64,000 bases of DNA, taken from Seminavis robusta. Taxonomy: Eukaryota > Bacillariophyta > Bacillariophyceae > Naviculales > Naviculaceae. The DNA lies in the NCBI GenBank assembly GCA_903772945.1, contig CAICTM010000101.1:56908-120907 (forward strand), written 5' to 3'. The position numbers and the translations under genes are program-made. The notes under the pieces are model-generated. The model made no database searches and was not told the origin of the DNA. It saw only the letters and a program-made list of their open reading frames with translations. Numbering within the stretch: position 1 is the stretch's first letter; each line of letters opens with the position of its first letter. Shown one piece after another: positions 9,186 to 21,270 of the stretch.

Positions 9186-11347
9186 CCCGCAAGGTAAGTA
9201 AAGACTCGATTGTGATGTTGGATTGTCGACCGATGTAGTGGCGTGTTTGCTCGGGCAGCTGCTCTGTGCTAGAGTCAAAGTCAACGTATGACTTCAATAA
9301 TATTATTGTTTTGCAATTTGGAAGGCAGTGTGAGGCCCATGAATTGTTAATCTTTTTATAAGAAGATCATGTATTAGCCCCCCAGATACTAGTAGCTAGC
9401 TATCTAGTAGCTGCAACAACCATTTTAAAATTAGCCCTTTGGGTCAAAGTCTACTTCTTTCAAATTATTTTCCTTTAGACCATGCAATACCAGGGTACCC
9501 CATAACTCATCCATTGATTCGTGCGTATTTTGCGAAAGCTTGACATCCTCGCTGCCAGGCTATGCTTGCTTGCAAAAATTCGACTATGTGACACACTGAG
9601 TCATGCGTGTGACATTTTCGTGACAGTTGGATAACTTTAACCCTTTTACTTAAGGGAAAATATGCATGGGTTTGGTGTAACGCTCGATCGGCACCCAAAT
9701 CCGAGCCGTTTGGGTGGCCGTGGAGCGTTTCGCAAATCACATACAATCGTCTGTCAGTCAACCGGTATCCGTTGAGTATCCAAATAAAATCGCATTTTGG
9801 GTTGGCAGACTCTCGGGCAGATCTGATCAAGCTTCTTATTTAACAGTTTCTGAACTGACGTCAAATGGTTTGTGATTTGGGTAGTCAGGCTATTGAATGC
9901 TCTTATTAGGTTCCCATTTTTTAAAAGTATTCTACAAGTTGAAACCATAACCCTTTTGCTCTTTTGCTGATTTCAATTGGATTCCCCTTGTCCATTGGTT
10001 CCTTGGCCATGTGTATAGTGAAGTGTTGAAGGATGCTTGGAAGAGATGATGCGTCCAACAAAATGAACTGTGCCTTAGTTAGTATCATGCTTTACATGTT
10101 CCACTCTTTATGATTGATGAAAACTTTTCTTTCTGCTAGCTAGTATAAAAATGTGTCTACATTGCAAAAGTCACCCCCGTTGACCCCCCCAACCACACGA
10201 ATTGGAGCCGGAGGAGGCAATGGCAGCCACAATACCAGGTACTAGTACCCTAGAGTTCACACACCCCATGCAGTTTAGGATCATGCGCAAAGGCTCGACG
10301 CAATGCATCCATACCGACCCAAAGCGCAATATGACCACTCCAACCGTACGCGATCAGATCATATAGTCTGCGAATCGCGGCTCCATAATTTTCCTGAGTC
10401 CGCATCCATCAACCAAACTTTGTCTTGTCAAGTCTATCCTTAGCAACAATGACATTCGTTCAGCCATCTGCTGTTTTCGTGCTGCTTCGCTGGATCTCCA
10501 ACAGCTCAGTCTTGCTTCTTCTCGGTCCCAACATTTGTGTGTGAAAATCAGGACGCCTAGACTCTTATGTTTCCAAGCAAAGCTACCTTGTCGTAGCTGA
10601 CCCAATCTTTCTCAAGCAATGTCATGCAGATACTGGAGTGCGACTTAGGGGGTCATCGGCTCCGGTGGAAGTCAAGAGCTGCGGTTCCGTCGGTGGTACC
10701 TGCTCGGAAACCGGACACAGGTGACGGGATCCCAGGTCTGGGTTGATGGTAATGAATGCTTTGATCAATGCAAGAATTCTTGTGATGGCCCGTCGCGGAC
10801 TTGATGGAAGTGTATAATCACTGTGGATGGGAAGACACTCAACACGCGAGCTTTGCAAGTCCGGGGGGTCTTTTTTTGGCGCAATACGTCGTAAGCGTAA
10901 GCGCCGTGGGAGATGGAGGCTGCGACGAAAGCAATGTTCTAAGCACGGGGGCAGTTCCAATGCTGTGTGCACTTGTGAGCTCTGTGGCTCTTATCGCCGG
11001 ACTCACGATGATACTTTCATAGCGTCCGACTCTCATTGATGGGACGGTATAATTTTCTTTTCGTGGAGGTTTAGCTTTGAGAAACTCACTCATGCTAGAA
11101 AGTCTAGTTTCGTTAGCCCAAAGGGGTCAATCTTTACACACACAAAATGCTGGATCACTGCTACATCCGTATGATATTAAATCTGAATGCAATTGAAGAT
11201 TCAAATTTGAAGTGCTACCTACGTAACGTATGGGATGATGTGGCTTTTTAAGCGGAGGTTGGAAAATTGTAAAGCTTATTAGCTAGCTAATGTATGTTCA
11301 TTTTGACCAGCAGGAGGATGTGTGTATGTACTTGGCTGGCTGGCTGG
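9186..11347. other. Long intergenic stretch, no convincing gene
   Basis: Over 2 kb without a supported gene. It contains a small hairpin near 9690-9715 (CACCCAAA and TTTGGGTG arms) and an open frame at 10827-11039 that ends in a basic, Cys-containing tail (CTCELCGS). That frame has no start that I trust and no family match, so it may be a fragment of a decayed gene. Nothing else stands out. Confidence 0.4.
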
Positions 11348-12175
11348 TTATGCTGCTGCTGCCAGTGCTGGTGGCCCATATTGCACATTAAACAGGATGT
11401 TGTGCATGGTGTCTTTTGAGATGCGTATTCTTTGATTGAGCTCTTTGCGCTTCATCATGCAGCAAAGCAGCTGGACGGTCTTGTAACCCTGCTTGGATGC
11501 CCCAACCTCAAAGTAGATGCTGGCCTTGTTGTTCAGAGCCAGGAAACACAGCTCTGGAATAACTGTGAGAAGTCTTTCTCGTTCCAGCATCTTCAAGCAT
11601 TGGTCATAATACCCCATGGCCGTCTTGAGTGATTCTTTGCTTTCACGGCCCACTAGATCGGCGCTCCTCTTGTGATATGTTACCCCCAGATTGAAGAGGA
11701 TGGCTGCCCGTTGCGGTTTGACGACATCAGCCTTCTTGGCGGCGGTTGGTTTGGACTTCAATACAAAGGGCTTTTCGTGCACATAAAATTCGCGCTCTTC
11801 AAAGCTGCTGGACTTTCTCATGGACTTCTTGCCCGAGGAAGATTTCTTTGGTTCCACCTTGCCCTCTTCCAACTTTGCTGAAGGCTTCAGGTAGCTTGCT
11901 TCAAGACCACTGAGAAAGTGGTGCTGGGCCATTTCAAGGTCTCCCATCGTCAGGTAGTCGGCACCTCGAGTGTTGAAATGAAGAGGAAGAAGGCGTGAAG
12001 ATCTCATCATTGTTGCTGGGATCGAATTGTGGTTTTGGAAAGGCAGAAAAACTGATTGTGAGGATCTCTGGCTCAAGGATTTTGTGCGACCCCTGTTTTG
12101 TTCGCAGCTGTTCGACATGCAGAATCAATCCCAGAATTCCCTCTTGGTTGTCCAAATGACGGTAAAAAGTTCCAG
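11348..12175 (-). CDS. TPR-like protein, probably disrupted or misread at the 5' side
   Basis: The frame from the ATG at 12010 reads LHFNTRGADYLTMGDLEMAQHHF, then a Ser/Lys-rich linker, AAILFNLGVTYHKRSADL and a further helical pair ending in FNVQYGPPALAAAA. This is the arrangement of TPR-like helical repeats seen in large diatom families. Upstream, a different frame (about 12175-12010) carries a plausible N-terminal part, YRHLDNQEGILGLILHVEQ and an acidic SNNDEIF. The two join only by a one-base frame change near 12000. Either the gene is frameshifted, the assembly has an error, or translation starts at 12010 (or at the in-frame ATG at 12118). No catalytic motif was seen; a scaffold role is a guess. 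Confidence 0.55.
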
Positions 12176-13045
12176 CGGTAAGAACATTAAAGACGGGATC
12201 AAGTAGAATTCTTTATGCCCTTAGAGCTTGGGGGAAGCGGGAAGCGGGCTTTGATGCGTGGTCGTTGCTGTAGACTCACTTACTTTGGGAAAACAGGAAT
12301 GATATATATTTAAATATGTAGCATCAAAAGGAAGGCTTAAGTTGAAACAGGCTAACCTGTTTTCTGGACTAGAGCACTGCCACTTTGATCTACGCTTGAA
12401 TAATTAACTTTCCCAGGATTTCTGATGTCGAGACTTAGGATGGTGATTCCGCGTGATCCCACTATTTAAGTAAGAACTTCCGAAGTGGGTCAAATAAATC
12501 TGGCGTGGTCATGTAGGATTGCCAAAAGACGGACGCTACAGGGTCGCCAGTCAACAGTGGATCAGTGGCCAAGCTTGGCGACACACCTTCTGACCATGAA
12601 ACTGCGCACTTAATTATTGACTGGATGGATGCGATTGGATTCCATTCCAGATTCCAGGTGAGCCACAAGCTGCCATGCCACATCATCTCCCGTCGTCCCT
12701 TCACACTTCACAGACTTCACAGTCCCGACTTGATTAATTTTTGGTGGCGACAACAGCATTACGGCACTGCAATTCTACCAAAAGCACCCAGCATGATACG
12801 ATGATATCACTATTCTAAGTGCAACCTTGATGCTGTTGTTGCCGACCTTTTAGAAGCCAACTTGCCCAAGGCTCTTTATTTGCTAGGTGCCATACCCGGG
12901 TGCCGGGGGGGCACTACATGTGCTATGACCCAGTCCGAATGATGGCGACTCTGGCTGCCACTCTACGGTACCGGTAGCAAGCAGAGCAACGCGCTACATG
13001 CATTGCTTGCATGCTTCCTTCTTCCTTACGATTCGATTCACCCAG
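12176..13045. other. Intergenic, no gene seen
   Basis: No supported gene, RNA or repeat. Scattered GCTAGC-like and GGTACC-like palindromes occur, as elsewhere in the window. Confidence 0.4.
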
Positions 13046-13610
13046 CTAACACAGCAGAAGACAGCAAGCTTCAAGGAGCTTCACATCGTATTCTCCCGTC
13101 TCTATGCACGAAACTAATCTGCATCTTCGGCCATGAGATAAAACTGGGTTGAAGCTTGGCCTGCCAGCAGTCTTCCAAATTCGTTGGTCGAGTCGAGCTG
13201 AAAGCAATCCCAGACATCGGTTGCTTGCAACTCGGGAAACTTTGTAGGGAGTCGAGAGCATGGCCTCGTGTTGCTCGAGACAGTCGAGACTACTAGGTAG
13301 ATCGAGACGCCAAACGATGACAGCGTGCGAGTTGCTACTTGTATCAGTGGCCGTTGTCACCGTCCGTGAGTTCTGAGCTAACTGGTAGCTGCCATGGCAT
13401 CTTTCCAGCCAGCGACTGGCCATACCACACAGGACCGGGTTCGAGCAAATCATCCAACGAAACCAGGCAGTCAACGAGGCCGCACTTCGACGAAGGGGTC
13501 GAACAACCAATGATCGTGGTCGCCGAGCTGAGCATGGACGATCGCTCCCAACGCATGCTCATTGGGTGAAGACGAACGAATAGAATATACAATGTGAGGC
13601 GGGGGCGCAA
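13046..13610 (-). pseudogene. Possible decayed coding region
   Basis: Three minus-strand frames each carry a coding-like piece: LDDLLEPGPVWYGQSLAGKM in one, AVIVWRLDLPSSLDCLEQHE in a second, and DVWDCFQLDSTNEFGRLLAG, followed by a stop, in a third. Read in order they look like one protein interrupted by small frameshifts, lying just downstream of the ATPase gene. No family was recognised. It could equally be chance open frame, so this is low confidence. Confidence 0.25.
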
Positions 13611-13641
13611 TCATCTATACCCAGACTCTTATGGCGATGGC

Positions 13642-16600
13642 TTAATAATTGGCCGGTGCTTTTTCTTGGGAGGAGAGGTCGCAGACTTTTCCCGTACATC
13701 CCCACTTTTCGTACAACCAACGAGCCCTTTCTAGGAACGCAGCTCCGTTCGTTGTCTCCCCCCAACCAATCAGCGACAGCCCTGCCCGTTCGGACGCCAA
13801 TGCTTCCTCGTGTACGAAATTGTTTTTCTTGGCATGCTCAATCGAAAGCCGGTACTTTTCCAGGGCCTTGTTTCGTTGACCCATTGTCGCCAGCCTTTCC
13901 GCTTCGATGAGGTACACCTTGTTCATCACGTTGTCAGGTTGGTGACGGGCCAACTGCATCAAGCTTTTCAAGGACGCTTTTCCCGCCTGTCTCACTCGTT
14001 TTCCGCTCATCTTGGCACCGTCAACTTCAGCGAGACCTCCTACGAAGTGTACCTGGTACCATAATGGTAGATTGAAACCCATGAGGGTCCTCTTCAAGAG
14101 GATTTTGGACGCCCGTTTTGCCAAAAGGGAGTCGTTAAAGTAGACAGCCAGATAACACTGGAATAAGTAGACCAATGTAATTCCTGGGACATTGCCAACG
14201 TCTTTTGCATGTTGAAGCTCCTTTTCTTCGTCGAAAAAGTCTCCGGACAGAACAACCCTGCAGTTTGAAGAGCCGCGAAGATTCTGAACGGTTTGCTGCG
14301 AGATCCGCAAATAGAAGAGCATTAGGTCTTGGTGCCTCTGGGAGAAATGATCGTTCAAATCAGCGAGCTCCTCCTCGGTTTCGTCCAACGTAGCAGCTGC
14401 AGATAGGAACGAGGCGCAGCTTGCGCAGTAAAGACTAAGGCAGCTCATTTCCGTGTCACCAGACAGAGCCCCTGAGAGAACATGATGGACCAAAGAATAT
14501 CAGAATCCAAAGCTCCTTCCGAAGACGCAATGGATCGAAAACGTACCGTAACGTGCTGCGTCTTGCAAGGGTTGGATGGTGTCTGTTATGGGAAGCGTCC
14601 AGCATTTGGTGTATCCATAAAGCACCAACTGTGCCCTGCATTTCATCGCCTGGGAGTCGCTTTTTTCTTGGATGGCAGAAGCCATCTCCGCGACTCGGAT
14701 ACCCTCATCCACCGCCCCCAGCGAAGCCACCAAGACCAGCCCAAAGGAGTAGAATCCGAAACAAGCCATTTCGGAGAGACCATGCTTCAACGTGATTTGA
14801 ATTCCGCGTGTAGCCAGCAAAACAGATAGATTCTCTTCGACCCTGTTGGCATGAGAAATCATCAGATGCATTATACGTAACGCTGCAGCGTTTTTCCAGT
14901 CTTGCAGTGGATACAATGACATGATGTCGTCTGCGCTCTTTTTGGCAAGTTGTCGCTTGGTTTTGAGTACTGCGTAAATGACAGAGAAGAGCCTCGGTCT
15001 TCGGGGGAGCACGATTCCCAGCTTCTGAAGACATTGTAGCCCCAATTGGATCGCACGATCCTTTATCAAGATCACAACGCGCTGCAAGTGAGATCCCACA
15101 AAGAATCGCGAGGATGAGTAATCGAGTAGAATCTAGACGTACCAATTCCTCTCTTGCTCCCAACGAATAGATTTGCGTTTCGTACGCCTGCAGAGTGTCC
15201 CGAAACGACGTGGCATGTTCCCACACGGCAGCAACCAACTGATCGACCTTATCAAAGTTCCCCAGGCAACCTTCCATTTCCGCAGCAGCATTGAATAAGC
15301 TCAACGTCAAGTCATAGTGAGCCGCAAAGGCCGAAGAGGATCCAATCACATCTAGGCCCAGCTGTAGGTAGGTTGCTGCCGCTTCAAATGCCGACGAGAG
15401 TGCCGCCTGTTGTCCGGCAGCCAGACACAAGGTCGCCAACTGGGTCCGTTCTTGGTCCGATTGAAACGGAATACTGGAAGATGTATTACACCAACAGAAT
15501 TGGTGCATGGCGACAAAGGGTTGCTGCTGCAGTTCCAAAGGCGAGAGTCGTCGCAGTAGATTGAGACCAATGGCGACATGAAACTCTTCCCGGGTCGATT
15601 CGGGTATCATTTCAAAGGCGACCGTTTGGAATCGATCGTGGGACCACCGAAATGATATTTTGGGTCCCTGCTTGCCCCAATGCTGCAACAGCGACGGTTC
15701 CTTGCGTCGAAGAAGCATGCCCTTTTGCACGAGAAGTTGCAGGGCTGGGTCCAGGTCAGTCACAATTCCCGAAGCAGCTGCGATTTGGGCCAATGAGAAT
15801 TCTGTCCCGAGGCAAGCTGCAACCATGAGTACATGCTGGAGTGCCAGGTTGTTGTGCTGCTGGATCATGTGGGAAATCGTGGAGGAACAAAACTTGGTGT
15901 ATTCCACCGTGCGGTTGGCTTCCTCCGTGCGGTTGGTTTCCACCTTGGTCGTTTTTTCTTCTTCGTCATCATCCAACTCATCGTCGTCGGACTGCGATTC
16001 CTCCAGAACATCGTCTGGTAAAACAGCATCACAGACCCACTGTTGTCCATCATACCGCAATTGTCGTGTTTCATAAAGATTCCGTAGAAATTGAAGTGCA
16101 AAGAAGGGAATGCCACCTGTATGACGCATCACAAGGTCCACCAGACCGGGTACTACACATCCCAACAGACCCACAATCCAATCCTGAATGGCAGGAGGTG
16201 TCAAGGGATGTACCGCAATATCCAACACGGCCACCCCGTGTTGATCTTCCAACGTGCGGAGTGTTTCCGCCAATGGAGCTTGAAAGCTCACTTCATTGCC
16301 GCGACACGTGCCCACCACGAGCAAACCGGCAATGTCACCCTGTGCCAGCACGACGGCCTGAAAGAGGCTCAGTGAACTGGCATCGAGCCACTGCAGATCG
16401 TCCACAAATAGCACCAATGGTGTTTGACGGGAGCAAAACGCCTGCAGGAATTTGCAAAAGACGACATTGCTGGGAATATCCACTCCGGTGCGAGTGCCTC
16501 CCACGGTAATGGCACTGCTGGATTTTAACAGGCCCGAGGAAGCATCAGTATTCGTGGGGACGACCTTTTGCAGGGCGGGAATGGTATCGGTCAAGACACT

Positions 16601-17215
16601 GACACTGGTATCTTGACACGCGCAAAACACGGCGCGTTGTAATCGATCCAATGTGTCCTTGCTATCAGTGTTGTCTTTGTTGTGGAGCAGCAACTCATCG
16701 ACAAACTGCGAAAAGGCTTCGGCAAAGGGAGCATAGGGACGCACGGCCATGGCATGGCGACTGGACGGAATTTGATTGCATTTCCCATACAGAAACCAAC
16801 CATTGTCGTCCTCCACTTTGGGCTGTAATGTCCGTGCCAGTGCCGTCTTGCCAAGTCCACTGGGCCCCGTGATGATGACCATGCTACTGCGTCGTTTGCG
16901 TCGTCGTGGTCGTCTCCTGTTGCTATTGTACGTGTGGCAACTGGTACTGCTTGTGTGGCTCTGGCGGCTCGAGTCTTGCAGCTGTGCGAATAGCAAATCA
17001 TCTTCCTCGGCGGGTTCATCTCGCAGACAACTATTCTCGTAGGCGTGATACAAGAGTCCCATTTCTTCGTCTCTCCCGTAGAGCTGATTGTCGTCCAGAT
17101 GGAGAGGTAGACAAGAATTGGCGGCCTGACTTTTGTTGCTGTTGCCATCTGCAATTTCACTTGAAGACTCCTCCATCGGCGAGATGGCCTGATCTTGTCC
17201 ACTCGACTCTCCCAT
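13642..17215 (-). CDS. AAA_16 (ORC1-like) ATPase with TPR-like helical tail, three exons
   Basis: About 1145 aa. Exons are 17215-15143, 15081-14547 and 14471-13642; introns of 61 and 75 bp have GTACG/GTACGT donors and CAG acceptors and keep the frame (phases 0 and 1). A Walker A motif, GPSGLGKTAL (about residue 115), and a Walker B, LVLFVDDLQWLD (about residue 265), define a STAND/AAA_16 P-loop ATPase. An acidic insert (about residues 410-440) follows. The C-terminal two thirds are helical repeats ending in EKYRLSIEHAKKN and ERARWLYEKWG, typical of the signalling ATPases that precede kinase or cyclase domains in other proteins. No effector domain follows here. The first ATG is used; an in-frame stop lies just upstream. 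The basic linker before the P-loop is Arg-rich. Probable signalling scaffold; function unproven. Confidence 0.8.
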
Positions 17216-17439
17216 CTTTTTCAGGAGTGCAGACAACCAACCAAACTAGTACTTCCGTTACAAACTGGATACCTTCTTTCTCCAATGCACAAAGGAGAGT
17301 GGTACCGTGTCTTATACAGGTGATGACAGCACAGGAACGTGTTGATGTTTTGATGCAGGTTGATGAATGAGAGCTCCAATCGTCAACAAGAGTGGAAGAG
17401 AGGAAGAGAGAGAGAAAAGAAAAGAGGAACTATTTATTA

Positions 17440-17478
17440 CCTCGGCAGGTAAACTGCCTGAGTTCTCAACCCCTTTAA
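17440..17478 (+). repeat. R1 left piece, cut by the TTAA transposon
   Basis: This is the R1 end block CCTCGGCAGGTAAACTGCC followed by TGAGTTCTCAACCCCTTTAA, also seen (reverse complement) at 2641-2680. It stops at TTAA, where the transposon at 17479 begins. The rest of the same R1 copy resumes at 21246 and, after another insertion, at 23797. Confidence 0.8.
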
Positions 17479-17845
17479 GGTGGACGCCCACACGTAGTAA
17501 GCCAGTAAAAGGCTGTAATGGTATTAGGACCGTAAACAGATGGATTTCGTGCTTATCTCTTGCAATTGTACGGAATTTGGAATTTCGATTGTTCGTAATC
17601 TCACCGGATAAGTCTTCGAGCCAAAATCTCGCTTCAAGGTGGATTCGCGCACCTATTCTAGCTTCGTCTCTAAATCTTTTTTTCATGTGAGAGCCAGTCG
17701 ACCTATTGTGTTAGCGCCAAATTTCGATATGTTGGAATAATTCTTTACCCGTGCATATGTCATTGATCGCAACGCCGACAAACATAGAGCACCTCGGGAC
17801 CTGTGCGTGCTTGTACACCACGACGCTGCTCAACAACAAGAGATA

Positions 17846-20422
17846 ATGGAGACTCCAAACACTGCCAACACCTGCAAGTACTGGAGGGTTACTCCTGCTG
17901 CTGAGACAGCAAAGTTAGCTTCCAAGGAAGGCGGGTGGAGCATTCGTGGAAGTGGCTCTGAAACTGTTACCTCCCGCACAAGGAATAATGGCAAAGGAAG
18001 ACCCAATCTTACGAGGCTTACGTATGATGAGGAGGTTTTGGTACCTTCTGACGATGACGAGCCAACAGCACCGGAGTTTGTTGAGGAAGAGGATGTAGCC
18101 GTCGAAGATGCCACCACCGAAGAGGAAAATGAGGAGCCAAACAATGGGCCCACATTCAACACCAAACCGCATAAAAGAGCCATTTTTGAAATAGACCAAT
18201 TGGACGATTGTTTCCGTCAAATGCCGTGTCCAACAGACGGCTGTAATGGCTCGCTCCAATTCAACATCCGCAATTGCTGTATTGCTTCGTCATTCAAACT
18301 GGAATGTAACAATGATGATTGCGACTACGTTTATACGAGCAAGAAGCCAACCCAAACAACAATGCATGCAAATGCCACTGGCTACGACAAAGTTGAAAGG
18401 AGTACGGATCATGCCGTGAATGTGATGTTAGTGTTGGGCACAATGGCGAATGGTGGCGGTGGAACCGAATGTGCCAGAATCCTCGGTCTTTTGGGCTTAC
18501 CGAACGACACAACCATGCAAACGCGTTCATTCGGAATCATTGAAGAACGAATCGCACCATCCATTCGGGAGTTGATGGAGGAAGTCATCCATGAAAATCT
18601 AGTTGAGGAGGTGCGGAAATCGACAGCCAACGAGCAAGCTTTTCTAGATTGGATGGCAGCGGTGAACGATCCCAACGGCACGTTACTCAAGGAGAAAATG
18701 CCGTTTGTCGACGGGGCCTACGATATGGCGTGGCAACAGAAGGGATCCGGTCACTTGCGTAATTCTGTGTCAGGCCACGGTGTGATTGTTGGTGCAATTA
18801 CGAGAAAGATCATTTCGTTTGGCATCAAGAGCAAGGTTTGCAGCCGATGCATTGCTTGGGCAAAACGGCATGCCGATACCGATGCTGACAATCGTCCACC
18901 AGTTCCGGACCACACTTGCACCCGGAACCACAATCCCAATGACTCGTCTGGGTCAATGGAGGCCGCTCTTGCTTTGGAGCTTGTCGTTGGATTTTTCCGA
19001 GAGTCGAAAGTGATCTTGCGTCGATTGTGCTGCGATGACGACTCATCCATCCGAGCTGACTTGCAATGGAGCAACGCTAACTACAAAATCAACTATCAGA
19101 CCGACATTCTTCCCATGGTCAAGATTACGAAAGGGAAGAACAAGGGCGAGCTCCAGGAACGGCCCGACAAAGGCAAATTACCGGGTGATATCCCAGAGCC
19201 AAAGTTTGTGGCGGATCCGAATCACCGCCGCAAACAGTTGACGGGAGAGCTGATCCGTTTGGATCTGTCGACAGTCGAAAAGAAGAAGGGGATGTGCCGT
19301 ATGGATTCTATCCGTATTGGCAAGAACTTTGCCTATTTTATTCGTACGCTCCAAGAGATCGAGGAAGCTGAATTCGAAAGCCGTGGCAAGGCGGTGTTGG
19401 ATCACCACTTTGACAGCCATACGAACTGTGGAGCGTGGTGTGCTCGGTCGAAAGAGACGGAGGATGAGCAAAAGAAAAGCAGGAAGGTCTACAGAATGCA
19501 GGAGGAGGATTCGGAACTCTACCAGCTACTGGACGCAATCGTTTCGAAATACATTACATTGCAGCGGTTGAAGGAATTGGCCCACGGTTTGGATACGAAT
19601 GCCAACGAATCGTTCAATAGCTTGGCGACCTGGTTTGCTCCGAAGAACAAAGTTTTTGCAAGCTCTTGTTCCCTTGGCAATCGTCTCGGTATTGCGGTCT
19701 GCATCCATTCGATTGGCTACGAGCAATTCTATCGGCGGCTACTGTTCAAGCTCGGAATCGAAATGACCGATGAATTGACTCACTACTTGGGCATTGTGCA
19801 GAGAAACCGGGAGAAGCGACAAGCCAGGAAGAAGACGACTGACTACAAAAAGGGGCGCAAGAAGAGGAAAAACGAGAAACTGGTCAACGCAACGGAAGAA
19901 TTCAAGACCAAGTTTGCAAAATCATCGGGCGTTTACCACTCGGGCCTCAACATGGCGGACGTCACAATGGAGGATCTCAGGACGATGCCTCCAGTTCGTA
20001 AGAAAGCAAAGAAGGCAAAGCAGTATTGTCCTTTCTGCGGCAAGGCTGGTCATGTCACCAAAAGGGCGAAGGCCTGTCTTCATATTGGCAAGAGTAATAT
20101 TGAAGCACCACCAATCTACTGCAAGGAGACTGGCAGGAAGCTAGCTGACATTGTGGCAGAGGCATCTCCACAAGGGCCAACTAGTGCTGCAGCTGCTATT
20201 CCTACAATCAACCAGGAAACTGATGGGCAGGATGCTGCAGCCCAAGATGTGCTAGCTTTGGAAGAAGATGGAGCCCAGGATTTGTCCTTCTTAGAGGAGT
20301 TGCCATTAGACACAGTTGTGCCTGGAACAGAGCATCTTGCTGCATTGACAGTAGATGATGACACATCAGATGAGGAAGACCTCGACAGCTCTGATGATGA
20401 GGATAGTCCCAACAAGATCTAG
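17846..20422 (+). CDS. Mutator-like/Kolobok-like DDE transposase
   Basis: About 858 aa from the first ATG (the open frame extends 13 codons upstream without one). In order: an acidic N-terminus; a C4 zinc ribbon (CPTDGC ... CNNDDC, about residues 125-160); then the DDE core. The core holds FVDGAYDMAW (about 288), VSGHGVIVGA, the CSRCIAWA and HTCTRNHN metal or DNA-binding-like blocks, SGSMEAALALELV, CCDDDSS (about 396) and NANESFNSLATWF (about 587). The first two Asp and this Glu are my candidates for the catalytic triad. This order matches the Mutator-like transposase domain common in invertebrate genomes. A basic stretch, a CPFCGKAGH zinc knuckle (about 726) and a very acidic tail follow. 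The superfamily name is inferred; TTAA flanks favour Kolobok. Confidence 0.85.
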   Translation: METPNTANTCKYWRVTPAAETAKLASKEGGWSIRGSGSETVTSRTRNNGKGRPNLTRLTYDEEVLVPSDDDEPTAPEFVEEEDVAVEDATTEEENEEPNNGPTFNTKPHKRAIFEIDQLDDCFRQMPCPTDGCNGSLQFNIRNCCIASSFKLECNNDDCDYVYTSKKPTQTTMHANATGYDKVERSTDHAVNVMLVLGTMANGGGGTECARILGLLGLPNDTTMQTRSFGIIEERIAPSIRELMEEVIHENLVEEVRKSTANEQAFLDWMAAVNDPNGTLLKEKMPFVDGAYDMAWQQKGSGHLRNSVSGHGVIVGAITRKIISFGIKSKVCSRCIAWAKRHADTDADNRPPVPDHTCTRNHNPNDSSGSMEAALALELVVGFFRESKVILRRLCCDDDSSIRADLQWSNANYKINYQTDILPMVKITKGKNKGELQERPDKGKLPGDIPEPKFVADPNHRRKQLTGELIRLDLSTVEKKKGMCRMDSIRIGKNFAYFIRTLQEIEEAEFESRGKAVLDHHFDSHTNCGAWCARSKETEDEQKKSRKVYRMQEEDSELYQLLDAIVSKYITLQRLKELAHGLDTNANESFNSLATWFAPKNKVFASSCSLGNRLGIAVCIHSIGYEQFYRRLLFKLGIEMTDELTHYLGIVQRNREKRQARKKTTDYKKGRKKRKNEKLVNATEEFKTKFAKSSGVYHSGLNMADVTMEDLRTMPPVRKKAKKAKQYCPFCGKAGHVTKRAKACLHIGKSNIEAPPIYCKETGRKLADIVAEASPQGPTSAAAAIPTINQETDGQDAAAQDVLALEEDGAQDLSFLEELPLDTVVPGTEHLAALTVDDDTSDEEDLDSSDDEDSPNKI

Positions 20423-21245
20423 AAGGCTACCTTCTATGTCTAGCTAGCTAGCTAGCTAGCAACTAACATTATAGTGCACGTCAAATCAGAGTTGACGACT
20501 TCGACGTTCGTACCGTACCTGTAGACTTGATGCCACGAAGCCACGAAGTTTCCCTGTACCAAACGATTTGAAGGTATTGTCAACAACCAACGGTTTGGGG
20601 TCCAGAATTATTCAAAAATTGGCCTCACATTTTGGTCAGCCGTTCCGGCTCGCCGAATTGCTTTTATAGTAAAACAGTACAAGGAACACGGATCGATCAC
20701 ACTCACCGGATTCGAACCGGAATTTCAAAAGGAAAGCTTCCATCAATTCAGAAAAGAAAGATTCCACCGACGAAACAACATCGAAAATTTGCCATCACTC
20801 GACTGTGTGGGTTAGGGAGCTCATTCTCTCGATGTCTGCTGACTGTATGGCCCTACAAGCATATATTTAGCTGCTGCTAATAGTGTAAGGAAGACAGTAC
20901 TGTATGGTTGTGGGGCCATACCGGAAGCAGTCATCGAGATTTATCGGCTGGAAGCAGCCGAATCGAAGAATTGTCACGCCTTCTGCGACAAGGAAGAAAC
21001 ATAACAGGCGGTTCAGACATCCACTTCTACCCATCGCTAGCCCCTCGCTACTACTATTAGAGACACGTCCTGTATAGACAGAAGTCAGCTAGTGGTATCG
21101 TTCATGGATTACAACACACCTTTAGTAGCAGCTTTCGATTCTTTGTTGTTTGTTGTTCTTTCGCGATTCTATCGCGATAATTACCTGTCTACGCACCTAT
21201 GTCATTACAGCTTTGAGCTGGCTTATTTACGATTGGGCGTCCACC
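20423..21245. other. 3' non-coding part of the transposon
   Basis: About 820 bases between the transposase stop and the right TIR, with no supported ORF. A run of GCTAGC palindromes lies directly after the stop (20438-20460). A T-arm-like string near 20706 is discussed under rejected items. Confidence 0.6.
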
Positions 21246-21270
21246 TTAATCCTTTAATGCTATTTCCTAT

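Larger units (their letters stand above)
17479..21245 (+). mobile_element. DNA transposon with TIRs and TTAA flanks (Kolobok/Mutator-like)
   Basis: A 3767-bp element. Its ends are imperfect inverted repeats of about 65 bp: both outer ends read GGTGGACGCCCA inward, then share TAAGCCAG and GCTGTAATG. It is flanked on both sides by TTAA (17475-17478 and 21246-21249), which fits a TTAA target-site duplication as in Kolobok or piggyBac; an 8-9-bp MULE-type duplication is less likely but can be argued because CCTTTAA also recurs. It carries one transposase gene (17846-20422) with long non-coding flanks. The ORF is uninterrupted, so the copy may be autonomous or recently active. Confidence 0.85.

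Noticed and set aside
15841-16509. A 222-codon plus-strand open frame
   Set aside because: It lies fully antisense to the AAA_16 ATPase exon, and its His/Pro/Arg-rich content is a shadow of that coding strand.
20700-20725. A T-arm-like string (CCGGATTCGAACCGG) suggesting a minus-strand tRNA
   Set aside because: It is simply a short palindrome; no D-arm, anticodon arm or acceptor stem can be built from the surrounding bases on either strand.
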